From DASUZB01 sp036377075 (GTDB lineage: Bacteria; Actinomycetota; CALGFH01), in the NCBI GenBank assembly GCA_036377075.1, contig DASUZB010000263.1, positions 1-15,665 on the forward strand: a DNA stretch of 15,665 nucleotides, given 5' to 3'. Under the pieces are notes generated by a model. The model made no database searches and was not told where the DNA came from. It saw only the letters and a program-made list of their open reading frames with translations. This document shows positions 7,534 to 13,917 of the stretch, piece by piece. The translations under genes and the position numbers were made by a program. Each line of letters starts with the position of its first letter. Position 1 is the stretch's first letter.

Positions 7534-8436
7534 ATGGCAACGACGACCTCGGTCGACGCCCGCCGCGCCGCCACCGCCGGCAGGGCGAGGGCACGCCGAC
7601 GCGTCGGACCGAACTGGCGCGCGGTCCGCAGCTACCTGGGGATCGCGCTGATCGTCATCTTCTGCCTCGCCCCGTTCTACTGGATGGTGGTCACCGCCTT
7701 CCGCGACGTCGGCTACACCTTCGACACCACCCCGTGGCCCACCCACGTCACCCTGGACAACTTCCGCACGGCGTTCGACACCAGCCTCGGCAACCACTTC
7801 GGCCGCTCCCTGATCAACAGCGTCATCATCGGGATCTGCACCACCATCCTGGCGGTGATGGGCGGGGTGTTCGCCGCCTACGCGCTGGCCCGCCTGGAGT
7901 TCCGCGGCAAGTACGTGGTCCTCGGCATCGTGCTCGGCGCCTCGATGTTCCCGGGCGTCGCCCTGCTGACGCCGCTGTTCCAGCTGTTCACCAACATCCA
8001 CTGGATCGGCACCTACCAGGCGCTGATCATCCCTGACATCTCCTTCGCGCTGCCGTTGACCGTCTACACCCTGACGGCGTTCTTCGCCGAGATGCCGTGG
8101 GAGCTGGAACAGGCGGCCCTGGTCGACGGCGCCACGCCCGGCCAGGCGTTCCGCAAGGTGATCCTGCCGCTCACCGCCCCGGGCCTGTTCACCACCGCGA
8201 TCCTGGCGTTCATCGCCGCCTGGAACGAGTTCCTGCTGGCCAGCGAGCTGTCCAGTGACCGGACGCAGCCGGTTACCGTGGCGATCGCGTCCTTCACCGG
8301 CAGCCAGCCGCACCAGGAGCCGTACACGGCGATCATGGCCGCCGGGACGATCGTCACCATCCCGCTGGTGATCTTGGTCCTGATCCTGCAGCGGCGGATC
8401 GTCGCCGGCCTCACCGCGGGCGGCGTGAAGGGCTGA
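7534..8436 (+). CDS. Sugar ABC transporter permease (MalG/SugB type)
   Basis: Second membrane subunit, pairing with the upstream permease. It has 300 residues with an Arg-rich cytoplasmic N-terminus (10-32) and about six transmembrane helices (near 34-56, 94-118, 127-152, 160-184, 218-236, 266-286). The EAA loop is at 189-213 (WELEQAALVDGATPGQAF). Short cytoplasmic C-terminus. ATG 7534 lies 1 bp after the previous stop, with AAGGGGG just upstream. It is followed after 2 bp by a small membrane-protein gene. Confidence 0.94.
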   Translation: MATTTSVDARRAATAGRARARRRVGPNWRAVRSYLGIALIVIFCLAPFYWMVVTAFRDVGYTFDTTPWPTHVTLDNFRTAFDTSLGNHFGRSLINSVIIGICTTILAVMGGVFAAYALARLEFRGKYVVLGIVLGASMFPGVALLTPLFQLFTNIHWIGTYQALIIPDISFALPLTVYTLTAFFAEMPWELEQAALVDGATPGQAFRKVILPLTAPGLFTTAILAFIAAWNEFLLASELSSDRTQPVTVAIASFTGSQPHQEPYTAIMAAGTIVTIPLVILVLILQRRIVAGLTAGGVKG

Positions 8437-8438
8437 CC

Positions 8439-8633
8439 ATGACGATGCACCCGAGGGCCCGCGCCCAGCGACTCGAGATGGTCATCGGGATCCTCGGGTT
8501 CTTCACCGCGGTGTCGTTCGTGGTCACCGTGGTGGCCGAGGTCCGGGGACAGTCGGCCCTGCGGGAGGCGCTCGTCCTGCTCGTCTTCGTCCTCCTGCTC
8601 GGGTACACGATCCGGGTCCGCCGGCGGTTCTGA
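8439..8633 (+). CDS. Small two-helix membrane protein of the importer operon
   Basis: A 64-residue hypothetical protein: a short basic N-terminus (HPRARAQR), two hydrophobic helices (about 13-33 and 42-58) and a basic end (RVRRRF). It starts 2 bp after the MalG-type permease stop, with AAGGG overlapping that gene's 3' end, so it is co-transcribed. ATG 8445 is an alternative start. I recognise no family. Position suggests an accessory or stabilising subunit of the importer, which is inference from context only. Confidence 0.7.
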   Translation: MTMHPRARAQRLEMVIGILGFFTAVSFVVTVVAEVRGQSALREALVLLVFVLLLGYTIRVRRRF

Positions 8634-8639
8634 CGTGGA

Positions 8640-8670
8640 ACGGCGGGCGGGCAGTGCGCCCGCCCGCCGT
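8640..8670 (+). terminator. GC-rich hairpin ending the importer operon
   Basis: Arms 8640-8652 and 8658-8670 form a perfect 13-bp stem with loop AGTGC, 7 bp after the small membrane-protein stop. No T-tract follows, as is common for candidate terminators in very GC-rich actinobacteria. It separates the importer genes from the propeller gene. Confidence 0.6.
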
Positions 8671-8718
8671 CCCGGCGGGGTACGGTAGCGGCCTCAGCGG
8701 CACTCCTGGAGCGTCCCC

Positions 8719-9777
8719 ATGGTTGGTCCGGCGTGGCTGTCGCGCACCCGGCTCCGGGTTGGGCTCGGTGTCCTCGCGGCGGTCGTGATGCTGCTCGTCG
8801 TGGGCCGCCTTGCCCCGCCCGGCTCCGCGCCGCCGCTCCAGCCGGCTGGGGGCGTGCCCGCGGCGCCGCAGCGGCTGGGCAACGGCGTCGACTTCAACGA
8901 GGCGATCAGCGGCCTGGTCGCCGACCGCGCCGCCATCTGGGTCGGCCACGACACCACCGTCGAGCGGCTGGACCCGCGGACCTTGCGGGTGACCGCCACC
9001 GTGTCGTTGCCAGCCAGCGCCACCCTGGTCACGTCGGGCCGCGTCACGCCGATCCGTGGCCTGGCCGCCGGCTCGAGCGGCGACGTGGTCTGGGTTTCGG
9101 TGGCCAACCCCGCCGCCGGCCTGGTGCGCATCGACGCGGCCTCCGCCCGGGTGGTGGCGACCATCCCGGTCGCCAGCGTGGGTCCGGCCGCGGTCAGCGA
9201 CGAGGGCAGCGCCGCCGGGGTGTGGGTCGTCTGCTGCGGTGGGGAGACCTTCCTCGGCCCGAGCCGGCTGGTCCGGGTGGACCCGGCGACCAACCGCGTG
9301 GTCGCGCAGGTCCTGCTCGACGGGCTGCCCGACGCCGTCGGCGTCGGCCCCAGCGGGGTGTGGGTGCGGGGTGCCGCCGGGCCGGTCTGGCACATCGATC
9401 CGGCCAGCAACAAGGTGGTCGCGAAGGTGACCGTCCCGCACGGCTTGAGCGGCACCAGGGGCAGCGTGCTCGTCGGCCACGACGCGGTCTGGGTGAGCGA
9501 CCCGGCGTCGCGGACCGTCGTGCGCATCGACCCGCGCAGCAACCGGGTGGTCGGCCGCTCCGAGGCGGGCGGAAGCCCGCTGGCCGTCACGGCGGACGGG
9601 ACCGTGGTCGCGGTCAGCGGTGGGCGGGTGCTGGGCCTGCGCCACGGAACCGTCCACGGCGCCCAGGTCAGGGGGCTCAACGGCGACTACGCGACCGCGC
9701 TGGCCGTGGTGGTGGACACGATCTGGGTCGCCGAGACGGACACCCTGTTCCGCCTCGACCGGCACGAGCTGCGCTGA
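8719..9777 (+). CDS. Membrane-anchored protein with seven propeller-like repeats
   Basis: 352 residues with one N-terminal transmembrane segment (about 13-30), a Pro/Ala/Gly linker, then seven similar units resembling YVTN/NHL beta-propeller blades. Each is built around an x-W-V-x strand followed by V-x-R-I/L-D-P-x-T/S-x-R-V-V. The strand starts are near residues 73, 124, 168, 214, 257, 296 and 335; the sixth unit is degenerate. Cys172-Cys173 are adjacent in blade 3 and could form a vicinal disulfide. No catalytic signature is visible. It probably sits outside the membrane as a binding or scaffold domain. ATG 8719 has GGAG (8708-8711) upstream, and TACGGT at 8681 is a possible -10. Only 13 bp separate its stop from the convergent dehydrogenase gene. 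Association with sugar uptake is by position only. Confidence 0.78.
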   Translation: MVGPAWLSRTRLRVGLGVLAAVVMLLVVGRLAPPGSAPPLQPAGGVPAAPQRLGNGVDFNEAISGLVADRAAIWVGHDTTVERLDPRTLRVTATVSLPASATLVTSGRVTPIRGLAAGSSGDVVWVSVANPAAGLVRIDAASARVVATIPVASVGPAAVSDEGSAAGVWVVCCGGETFLGPSRLVRVDPATNRVVAQVLLDGLPDAVGVGPSGVWVRGAAGPVWHIDPASNKVVAKVTVPHGLSGTRGSVLVGHDAVWVSDPASRTVVRIDPRSNRVVGRSEAGGSPLAVTADGTVVAVSGGRVLGLRHGTVHGAQVRGLNGDYATALAVVVDTIWVAETDTLFRLDRHELR

Positions 9778-9790
9778 CGCCGGTGAGCGC

Positions 9791-10726
9791 TCAGCCGCCG
9801 CCGGAGCGGCCCTTGTCGTCGAGCAGGGGAGCCATGCCCGCCAGGTAGGCGGCCACCGCCGAGTAGTCCTGGTCGGCCAGGCCGCGCCCCTTGGCCCCGG
9901 CGTACAGCTCGGCCACGCGCTCGGCCACCGGCACCCCCGCCCGCGCGGCGTGCGCCGCCTCGACCGCCAGCCGCAGGTCCTTGTGCATCAGGTTGAGCCT
10001 GAAGCCCGCGTCCTGGTAGTCGCCGCTCTCCAGCTTCTCGCGCTTGCGCGCGACCGTCGGGCCGCCGACGGAGGCGCGTGTGAGCACGTCGAGCGCGTCG
10101 CCGGCCTGCAGCCCGAGGACCCGTCCGAGCACGTAGCCCTCGCCGACGGCGGCCATCACCCCACCGAGGACCACGTTGACCATCAGCTTGGCGGCCTGCC
10201 CGGCCCCGACCGGCCCGAGGTGCCAGATGCGCTCGGGGTCACCGAGCACCGCCAGCAGCGGCCGGGCGCGCTCGACCGCGTCCGGCTCGCCGCCGACCAT
10301 GATCGCCAGGCTGCCCTCCGCGGCGGGTTCGGTCGACCCCGCCACCGGCGCGTCGACGAACGCGATGCCCTTGCCCTGCAGCTCCTTGGCCACCTTGCGG
10401 GCCGCCGCCGGGCCGGTGGTCGACATGTCGATCAGCAGCGTGTCGGGCTTGAGGCCCTCGGCCAGCCCGTCACGCCCGAGGACCACCTCCTCGAGCGCGC
10501 TGCCGTCGGTCAGCATGGTCACGGCGACCTCGGCGTTGGCCGCCGCCGCGGCCGGCGATACGGCGACCGTGGCCGGGGGGCCTGGCTGAAGCGCGCGAGC
10601 CCCGGCGAACGCCTCCGCGTGGGCCGCGGTCCGCGACCACACCGTCAGCTGGTGCCCGGCGCGGGAAAGGCGCCCCGCCATGGGGGCGCCCATCCTCCCG
10701 AGCCCGAGGAACGCGACCTCGGTCAC
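9791..10726 (-). CDS. NAD(P)-dependent beta-hydroxyacid dehydrogenase (3-hydroxyisobutyrate dehydrogenase family)
   Basis: Cytosolic oxidoreductase of the 3-HIBADH/tartronate-semialdehyde reductase/GLYR1 group; the exact substrate cannot be read from sequence. It has 311 residues. The N-terminal Rossmann fold carries GLGRMG (8-13), then DMST (100-103) and the substrate-site block DAPVAGSTEPAAEG (125-138). The catalytic helix GAGQAAKLMVN has Lys180 and Asn184, the residues expected for catalysis. The C-terminal all-helical dimerisation domain is complete. GTG 10726 overlaps the ATPase stop by 4 bp (GTGA), so expression is coupled to the ATPase. This suggests a role in metabolism of the imported compound or a product of it. 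Confidence 0.9.
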   Translation of the reverse strand: MTEVAFLGLGRMGAPMAGRLSRAGHQLTVWSRTAAHAEAFAGARALQPGPPATVAVSPAAAAANAEVAVTMLTDGSALEEVVLGRDGLAEGLKPDTLLIDMSTTGPAAARKVAKELQGKGIAFVDAPVAGSTEPAAEGSLAIMVGGEPDAVERARPLLAVLGDPERIWHLGPVGAGQAAKLMVNVVLGGVMAAVGEGYVLGRVLGLQAGDALDVLTRASVGGPTVARKREKLESGDYQDAGFRLNLMHKDLRLAVEAAHAARAGVPVAERVAELYAGAKGRGLADQDYSAVAAYLAGMAPLLDDKGRSGGG

Positions 10727-11979
10727 GCGCTCTCGCTCGCCCCCGCCCTGGCCGCCTCGATCCGCGCCTCGTGGCCGATGGCCAGGCCGCTGTCCAGGTC
10801 GAAGAAGTGGAACTCGCGGTTGTCCACCGCCAGGTTGACGGTCCGGCCGACCCGCGCCGAGGTGCGCGGGTTGACCCGCGCGGTCCACACGCTGCGGCCC
10901 TCGCCGGCGGCCAGCGCCGCGGCCTCGGCCTCCTCCTGGCTGACGTCGGCGGCCATCTTGAGGCGCTGGGACTCGTGCTGGGCCGCTGGCGCGTTCACGG
11001 TGAACAGCACGTTGACCTCGCTGCCGAGCTCCTCGGTCACGTCGATCTCGACCTTCATGACTGGCCGGCCCTCGCCGTCTCCCGAGAGCACCGCCGCGTC
11101 CTCGAAGCTGGACGGTCGGACGCCGAGGATGATGTCCTTGTCGAAGTACTGGTCCAGGCCGCGGCGCTCGCTCACCACGCTCTCGGGAACGGCCAGCTTG
11201 TAGTCGGCGAACACCACCGCGGGGCCGCCGTCGCGGACCAGCTTCGCCTCCACCAGGTTCATCGCCGGGGAGCCGATGAAGCCGGCGACGAACAGGTTCT
11301 GCGGGAACTCGAACAGGTGCTGCGGGGTGTCGACCTGCTGCAGCTCGCCGTCCTTGAGCACCGCCACCCGGCTGCCGAGGGTCATCGCCTCGACCTGGTC
11401 GTGGGTGACGTAGATGGTGGTGACGCCGAGGCGCTCGTGCAGCCGGGCCAGCTCGCCGCGCATGCCCACCCGCAGCTTCGCGTCGAGGTTGGAGAGCGGC
11501 TCGTCCATCAGGTACGCCTGCGGCTCGCGCACGATCGCCCGGCCCATGGCCACGCGCTGCCGCTGGCCGCCGGAGAGCGCGGCCGGCTTGCGCTTCAGGT
11601 ACGGCTCGAGGCCGAGGATGCGGGCGGCCTCGTCGACCCGCTTCTTCTGCTCGTCCTTGGGCATCTTGCGGAGCTGCAGGCCGAACGCGAGGTTCTCCTC
11701 GACCGTCATGTGGGGGTAGAGGGCGTAGTTCTGGAACACCATGGCGATGTCGCGGTCCTTCGGCGGGAGGTCGTTGACCACCCGCTCGCCGATCGAGATG
11801 GTGCCTTCGGTGATGTCCTCCAGCCCGGCGATCATGCGCAGGGCGGTGGACTTGCCACACCCGGACGGCCCGACGAAGACCATGAACTCGCCGTCGGGAA
11901 TGTCGAGAGACAGGGTGTCGACGGCCCTGACGTTGCCGCCGTAGACCTTGGTGACCCCGTCCATGACGATGTGCGCCAT
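10723..11979 (-). CDS. Carbohydrate ABC transporter ATPase (MalK/UgpC/MsmK/SugC type)
   Basis: Energy subunit for sugar import. It has 418 residues from ATG 11979, with Walker A GPSGCGKST (37-45), Q-loop Gln83, signature LSGGQ (135-139), Walker B YLMDE with Glu160, D-loop SNLD and switch His193. The C-terminal half is the regulatory/TOBE region typical of MalK-like ATPases (GVRPSSFED, then a late Val-rich strand). It contains an Ala/Glu-rich insertion (about 330-360, VSQEEAEAAALAAGEG). An in-frame GTG at 11994 is rejected because the Shine-Dalgarno GGAGGGAG lies between it and ATG 11979. The importer operon on the + strand encodes no ATPase, so this gene, about 2 kb away, is its obvious partner. 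ATPases of this group may also serve several importers. Confidence 0.94.
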   Translation of the reverse strand: MAHIVMDGVTKVYGGNVRAVDTLSLDIPDGEFMVFVGPSGCGKSTALRMIAGLEDITEGTISIGERVVNDLPPKDRDIAMVFQNYALYPHMTVEENLAFGLQLRKMPKDEQKKRVDEAARILGLEPYLKRKPAALSGGQRQRVAMGRAIVREPQAYLMDEPLSNLDAKLRVGMRGELARLHERLGVTTIYVTHDQVEAMTLGSRVAVLKDGELQQVDTPQHLFEFPQNLFVAGFIGSPAMNLVEAKLVRDGGPAVVFADYKLAVPESVVSERRGLDQYFDKDIILGVRPSSFEDAAVLSGDGEGRPVMKVEIDVTEELGSEVNVLFTVNAPAAQHESQRLKMAADVSQEEAEAAALAAGEGRSVWTARVNPRTSARVGRTVNLAVDNREFHFFDLDSGLAIGHEARIEAARAGASESA

Positions 11980-12020
11980 CGTTGCTCCCTCCACCCTGCT
12001 CCGGTCCGCCGATCAGCGCG

Positions 12021-12028
12021 GAGCGCTC
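12021..12028. promoter_or_regulatory. Short AGCGCT-core palindrome upstream of the ATPase
   Basis: GAGCGCTC is an 8-bp perfect palindrome sharing the AGCGCT core with the larger one at 4931-4946. It lies between the candidate minus-strand -10 and the ATPase start. It might be a weaker site for the same regulator, but eight bases are easily met by chance. Confidence 0.2.
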
Positions 12029-12050
12029 TCCCACCCCTTTGGCCTGCGAA

Positions 12051-12056
12051 AACGTA
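12051..12056 (-). promoter_or_regulatory. Possible -10 element for ATPase/dehydrogenase
   Basis: On the minus strand this reads TACGTT within CGGGTACGTTTTC, very like the element at 4876 before the importer. A TTTCCA lies about 16 bp upstream as a poor -35. Initiation would be near 12044, leaving a 65-nt leader. Confidence 0.35.
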
Positions 12057-12182
12057 CCCGGCAGGGGAGCTTGGAAACCTGACTTCGCAGCTGCGCCGCC
12101 GGGTGGGGCGACCGCTCCATGCCCAAGCGTATCCGCAGGCGAGGGGCACTTTCCACTCCCACTCTCAAGTGAGCGCGACCGG

Positions 12183-12188
12183 TACACT
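12183..12188 (+). promoter_or_regulatory. Possible -10 element for nadD
   Basis: TACACT in the context CGGTACACTGC, on the + strand. No convincing -35 is present at 16-18 bp. It points toward nadD and shares the 255-bp divergent region with the ATPase promoter. Confidence 0.35.
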
Positions 12189-12234
12189 GCGCCGACGGCC
12201 GGGGCGGCCGGTCCGTTCGGCGGGAGGAGCACGA

Positions 12235-12279
12235 TTGGGGCGCAGGGCGGCGGACCGCCGCTGGCCGGTGGGGCCGTGA
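12235..12279 (+). CDS. Possible 14-residue leader ORF overlapping nadD start
   Basis: A strong Shine-Dalgarno, GGGAGGAG (12222-12229), is 5 bp before TTG 12235. That frame encodes 14 residues (MGRRAADRRWPVGP) and stops at TGA 12277-12279, overlapping the nadD GTG as GTGA. This would couple nadD translation to the leader. An alternative reading is that the Shine-Dalgarno serves an ATT start at 12234 in the nadD frame, adding 14 residues to NadD. Confidence 0.35.
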   Translation: MGRRAADRRWPVGP

Positions 12280-12914
12280 CCGGGGCAGCGCGGCGGGTGG
12301 GGATCATGGGCGGCACCTTCGACCCGATCCACCACGGCCACCTGGTCGCCGCCGAGGAGGCCCGCTGGCAGTTCGGCCTCGACCAGGTCGTGTTCGTGCC
12401 CACCGGGCAGCCGTGGCAGAAGCCCGTCGGGGTCAGCGACGCCGAGGACCGCTACCTGATGACGGTCATCGCCACCGCCTCCAACCCGGCGTTCACCGTC
12501 AGCCGGCTGGAGATCGACAGCGACGGGCCGACCTACACGGTCGACACGCTGCGGGCGCTCGCCGCCGAGCTGGGCGAGGGGGTGCGCCTGTTCTTCGTCA
12601 CCGGCGCCGACGCGGTGCTGCAGATCCTCACCTGGAAGGACCCGCACGAGGTGCTGGCCCTTGCCGAGCTGATCGCCGCCACCCGCCCCGGCCACGACCT
12701 GACCGACCTGACCGAGAAGGTGCCGGCGGCCGCCGGTCGGGTCCACCCGATGCGCATCCCCGCGCTGGCGATCTCCTCGACCGAGATCCGCGAGCGGGCC
12801 GCCGCCGGCGCCCCCATCCGCTACCTCGTGCCCGAGGGCGTCGCCCGCTACGTCGAGAAGCGCGGCCTGTACCGCGCCGGGCCGGTCGCCACCGCCGGCC
12901 CACCGCCCCACTGA
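12276..12914 (+). CDS. nadD: Nicotinate-nucleotide adenylyltransferase
   Basis: Makes deamido-NAD from nicotinate mononucleotide and ATP, the step shared by de novo and salvage NAD synthesis; cytosolic. It has 212 residues from GTG 12276. The nucleotidyltransferase signature GIMGGTFDPIHHGHL (9-23) includes the HxGH motif (His19, His22). The C-terminal nucleotide-binding ISSTEIR is at 167-173. The family N-terminus is normally a few residues before GxxGGTFDP, which fits GTG 12276; GGTGGGG is just upstream. The frame is open back to 11982, but that part is not conserved in type. rsfS follows, as in most bacteria. A -10-like TACCGT before rsfS means the two may also be transcribed separately. 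Confidence 0.95.
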   Translation: MTGAARRVGIMGGTFDPIHHGHLVAAEEARWQFGLDQVVFVPTGQPWQKPVGVSDAEDRYLMTVIATASNPAFTVSRLEIDSDGPTYTVDTLRALAAELGEGVRLFFVTGADAVLQILTWKDPHEVLALAELIAATRPGHDLTDLTEKVPAAAGRVHPMRIPALAISSTEIRERAAAGAPIRYLVPEGVARYVEKRGLYRAGPVATAGPPPH

Positions 12915-12959
12915 GGTTGGGTCCGGAAGGTCAGAGGTGCGAATGCCCCCTTCGCCCGC

Positions 12960-12965
12960 TACCGT
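12960..12965 (+). promoter_or_regulatory. Possible -10 element for rsfS
   Basis: TACCGT fits TAnnnT, 45 bp after the nadD stop. Initiation near 12972 would place the AAGGAG at 12986 close to the 5' end and exclude the upstream GTG/ATG starts for rsfS. No clear -35. Confidence 0.35.
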
Positions 12966-12999
12966 AGAGCGGGAATCACCCTCGACAAGGAGCCAGCGA

Positions 13000-13371
13000 C
13001 TGCCTACCAGCCTCGACCACGCCCTCGCCGCCGCCGAGGCGGCATCCTCCAAGCAGGCCCGTGACGTGCGCGTCCTCGACGTCTCCGAGCCACTGGTCAT
13101 CTCCGACTACTTCGTGATCTGCTCCGGCTCCAACGAGCGCCAGGTCCACGCGATCGCGGAAGAGGTCGAGCGCGCCTGCCGAGCCCAAGGGGTGCGCCCC
13201 CTGCGCCGCGAGGGCGAGCGCGAAGCGCGCTGGATCCTGCTCGACTTCGTCGACTTCGTGGTGCACGTCTTCCTCCACGCCGAGCGCGAGTTCTACGACC
13301 TGGAGCGCCTCTGGCGCGACGCCCCGGTGGTCGCCCGCTCCGACGACCTCGGCAGCCTCGTCACCGCCTGA
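13000..13371 (+). CDS. rsfS: Ribosomal silencing factor RsfS
   Basis: Binds ribosomal protein L14 and blocks 30S-50S joining in slow growth. The protein has 123 residues with the family blocks VLDVSEPLVISDYFVICSGS, NERQVHAIAEEVE, GEREARWILLDFVDFVVHVF and FYDLERLW. I place the start at CTG 13000: AAGGAG (12986-12991) is 8 nt upstream and the N-terminus then has about the same length as mycobacterial RsfS. In-frame GTG 12937 and ATG 12943 would add 21 and 19 residues. Those codons include GTA, TCA, ACA, CGA and CCT, which the gene body avoids, and a -10-like TACCGT lies inside them. Function is certain; the start is fairly likely. Confidence 0.93.
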   Translation: MPTSLDHALAAAEAASSKQARDVRVLDVSEPLVISDYFVICSGSNERQVHAIAEEVERACRAQGVRPLRREGEREARWILLDFVDFVVHVFLHAEREFYDLERLWRDAPVVARSDDLGSLVTA

Positions 13372-13507
13372 CGCCCGCCGCGACCCCTCTGAGCGGCCCG
13401 ATGTTTGGGGAAGCTCGCTGCGAGCAAGGCTACCTTTGCACCCCCTTGCCCGGCTTCGACCGGTCCCGGTAGCGGCGCCGCCGCACCTGGGGGAATGGAG
13501 GACGACG

Positions 13508-13675
13508 ATGGTTCGGGTGACTCGCCTGCTGGTGTTGATCTGGATCCTCGTGGGCATCTTCGTGGCCTGGGACCACGGATACCTGCCGGAGCGCCTGCTC
13601 CGTGGCGCCGTCTCCGCCCTGATCGCGATCATCGCCTGGCCCCTCGTGCTGCTCGGCGTGAACGTGCACATCTGA
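13508..13675 (+). CDS. Small two-helix membrane protein
   Basis: A 55-residue hypothetical protein: a basic start (MVRVTR), helix 1 (about 7-24), a short polar turn (DHGYLPERLLRG) and helix 2 (about 33-52). ATG 13508 follows GGAGGACGAC. The frame extends upstream to a TTG-type start at 13436, but the hydrophobic, well-biased part begins at the ATG. I recognise no family. The 136 bp before it, after rsfS, show a small hairpin (13412-13424, 5-bp stem) and no other gene. It may form an operon with rsfS or stand alone. Confidence 0.65.
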   Translation: MVRVTRLLVLIWILVGIFVAWDHGYLPERLLRGAVSALIAIIAWPLVLLGVNVHI

Positions 13676-13724
13676 TCCGGGCACCCCGGCCCGCCGAAGC
13701 CTCAGCCGAAGGCGCCCATACCCT

Positions 13725-13754
13725 TTGCGAGGACCAGACCGGCCCACCTATACT
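13725..13754 (+). promoter_or_regulatory. tRNA-Ala promoter
   Basis: TTGCGA (13725-13730), 18 bp, then TATACT (13749-13754), one of the two best promoter matches in the window. It ends 12 bp before the tRNA, so initiation would fall a few bases ahead of the mature 5' end. Confidence 0.75.
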
Positions 13755-13766
13755 GCCCGTGCTCCC

Positions 13767-13842
13767 GGGGCTGTAGCTCAGTTGGCAGAGCGCTTGCATG
13801 GCATGCAAGAGGCCAGGGGTTCAAATCCCCTCAGCTCCACCA
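13767..13842 (+). tRNA. tRNA-Ala (anticodon GGC)
   Basis: A complete 76-nt cloverleaf with encoded CCA. The acceptor GGGGCTG pairs with CAGCTCC, including the G3:U70 wobble that identifies alanine tRNAs. The anticodon stem CTTGC/GCAAG closes the loop ATGGCAT with anticodon GGC at 13800-13802; the A32-U38 pair is usual for this isoacceptor. T arm AGGGG-TTCAAAT-CCCCT is at 13815-13831, discriminator A at 13839, CCA at 13840-13842. A recombinase gene follows within 80 bp and reads toward it, so its 3' half is the probable integration target and has been kept intact. Confidence 0.97.
13801..13842 (+). other. Presumed attachment site (att) in the tRNA 3' half
   Basis: Tyrosine integrases of actinobacterial elements usually recombine within the 3' part of a tRNA gene and restore it. 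The intact tRNA with an adjacent integrase fits this. The core cannot be delimited because the second copy, expected at the far end of the element, is not in the window. Confidence 0.45.
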
Positions 13843-13877
13843 GCCACTTCGCTTCCACAACTCCCCCGCTCGCGGCC

Positions 13878-13902
13878 GATTGTCAGCAGATTGTCAGCAG
13901 AT
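13878..13902. repeat. 11-bp tandem repeat beside the att site
   Basis: GATTGTCAGCA occurs twice without a gap (13878-13888, 13889-13899), followed by GAT of a third unit. The 11-bp spacing is about one helical turn. It lies 36 bp after the tRNA and just past the integrase stop codon, where arm-type integrase or excisionase sites are usual. Confidence 0.7.
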
Positions 13903-13917
13903 CACGAGCCGTGTCGG

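Noticed and set aside
11982..12275. 98-codon upstream extension of nadD
   Set aside because: It overlaps the ATPase promoter region and lacks family similarity; NadD normally begins just before GxxGGTFDP.
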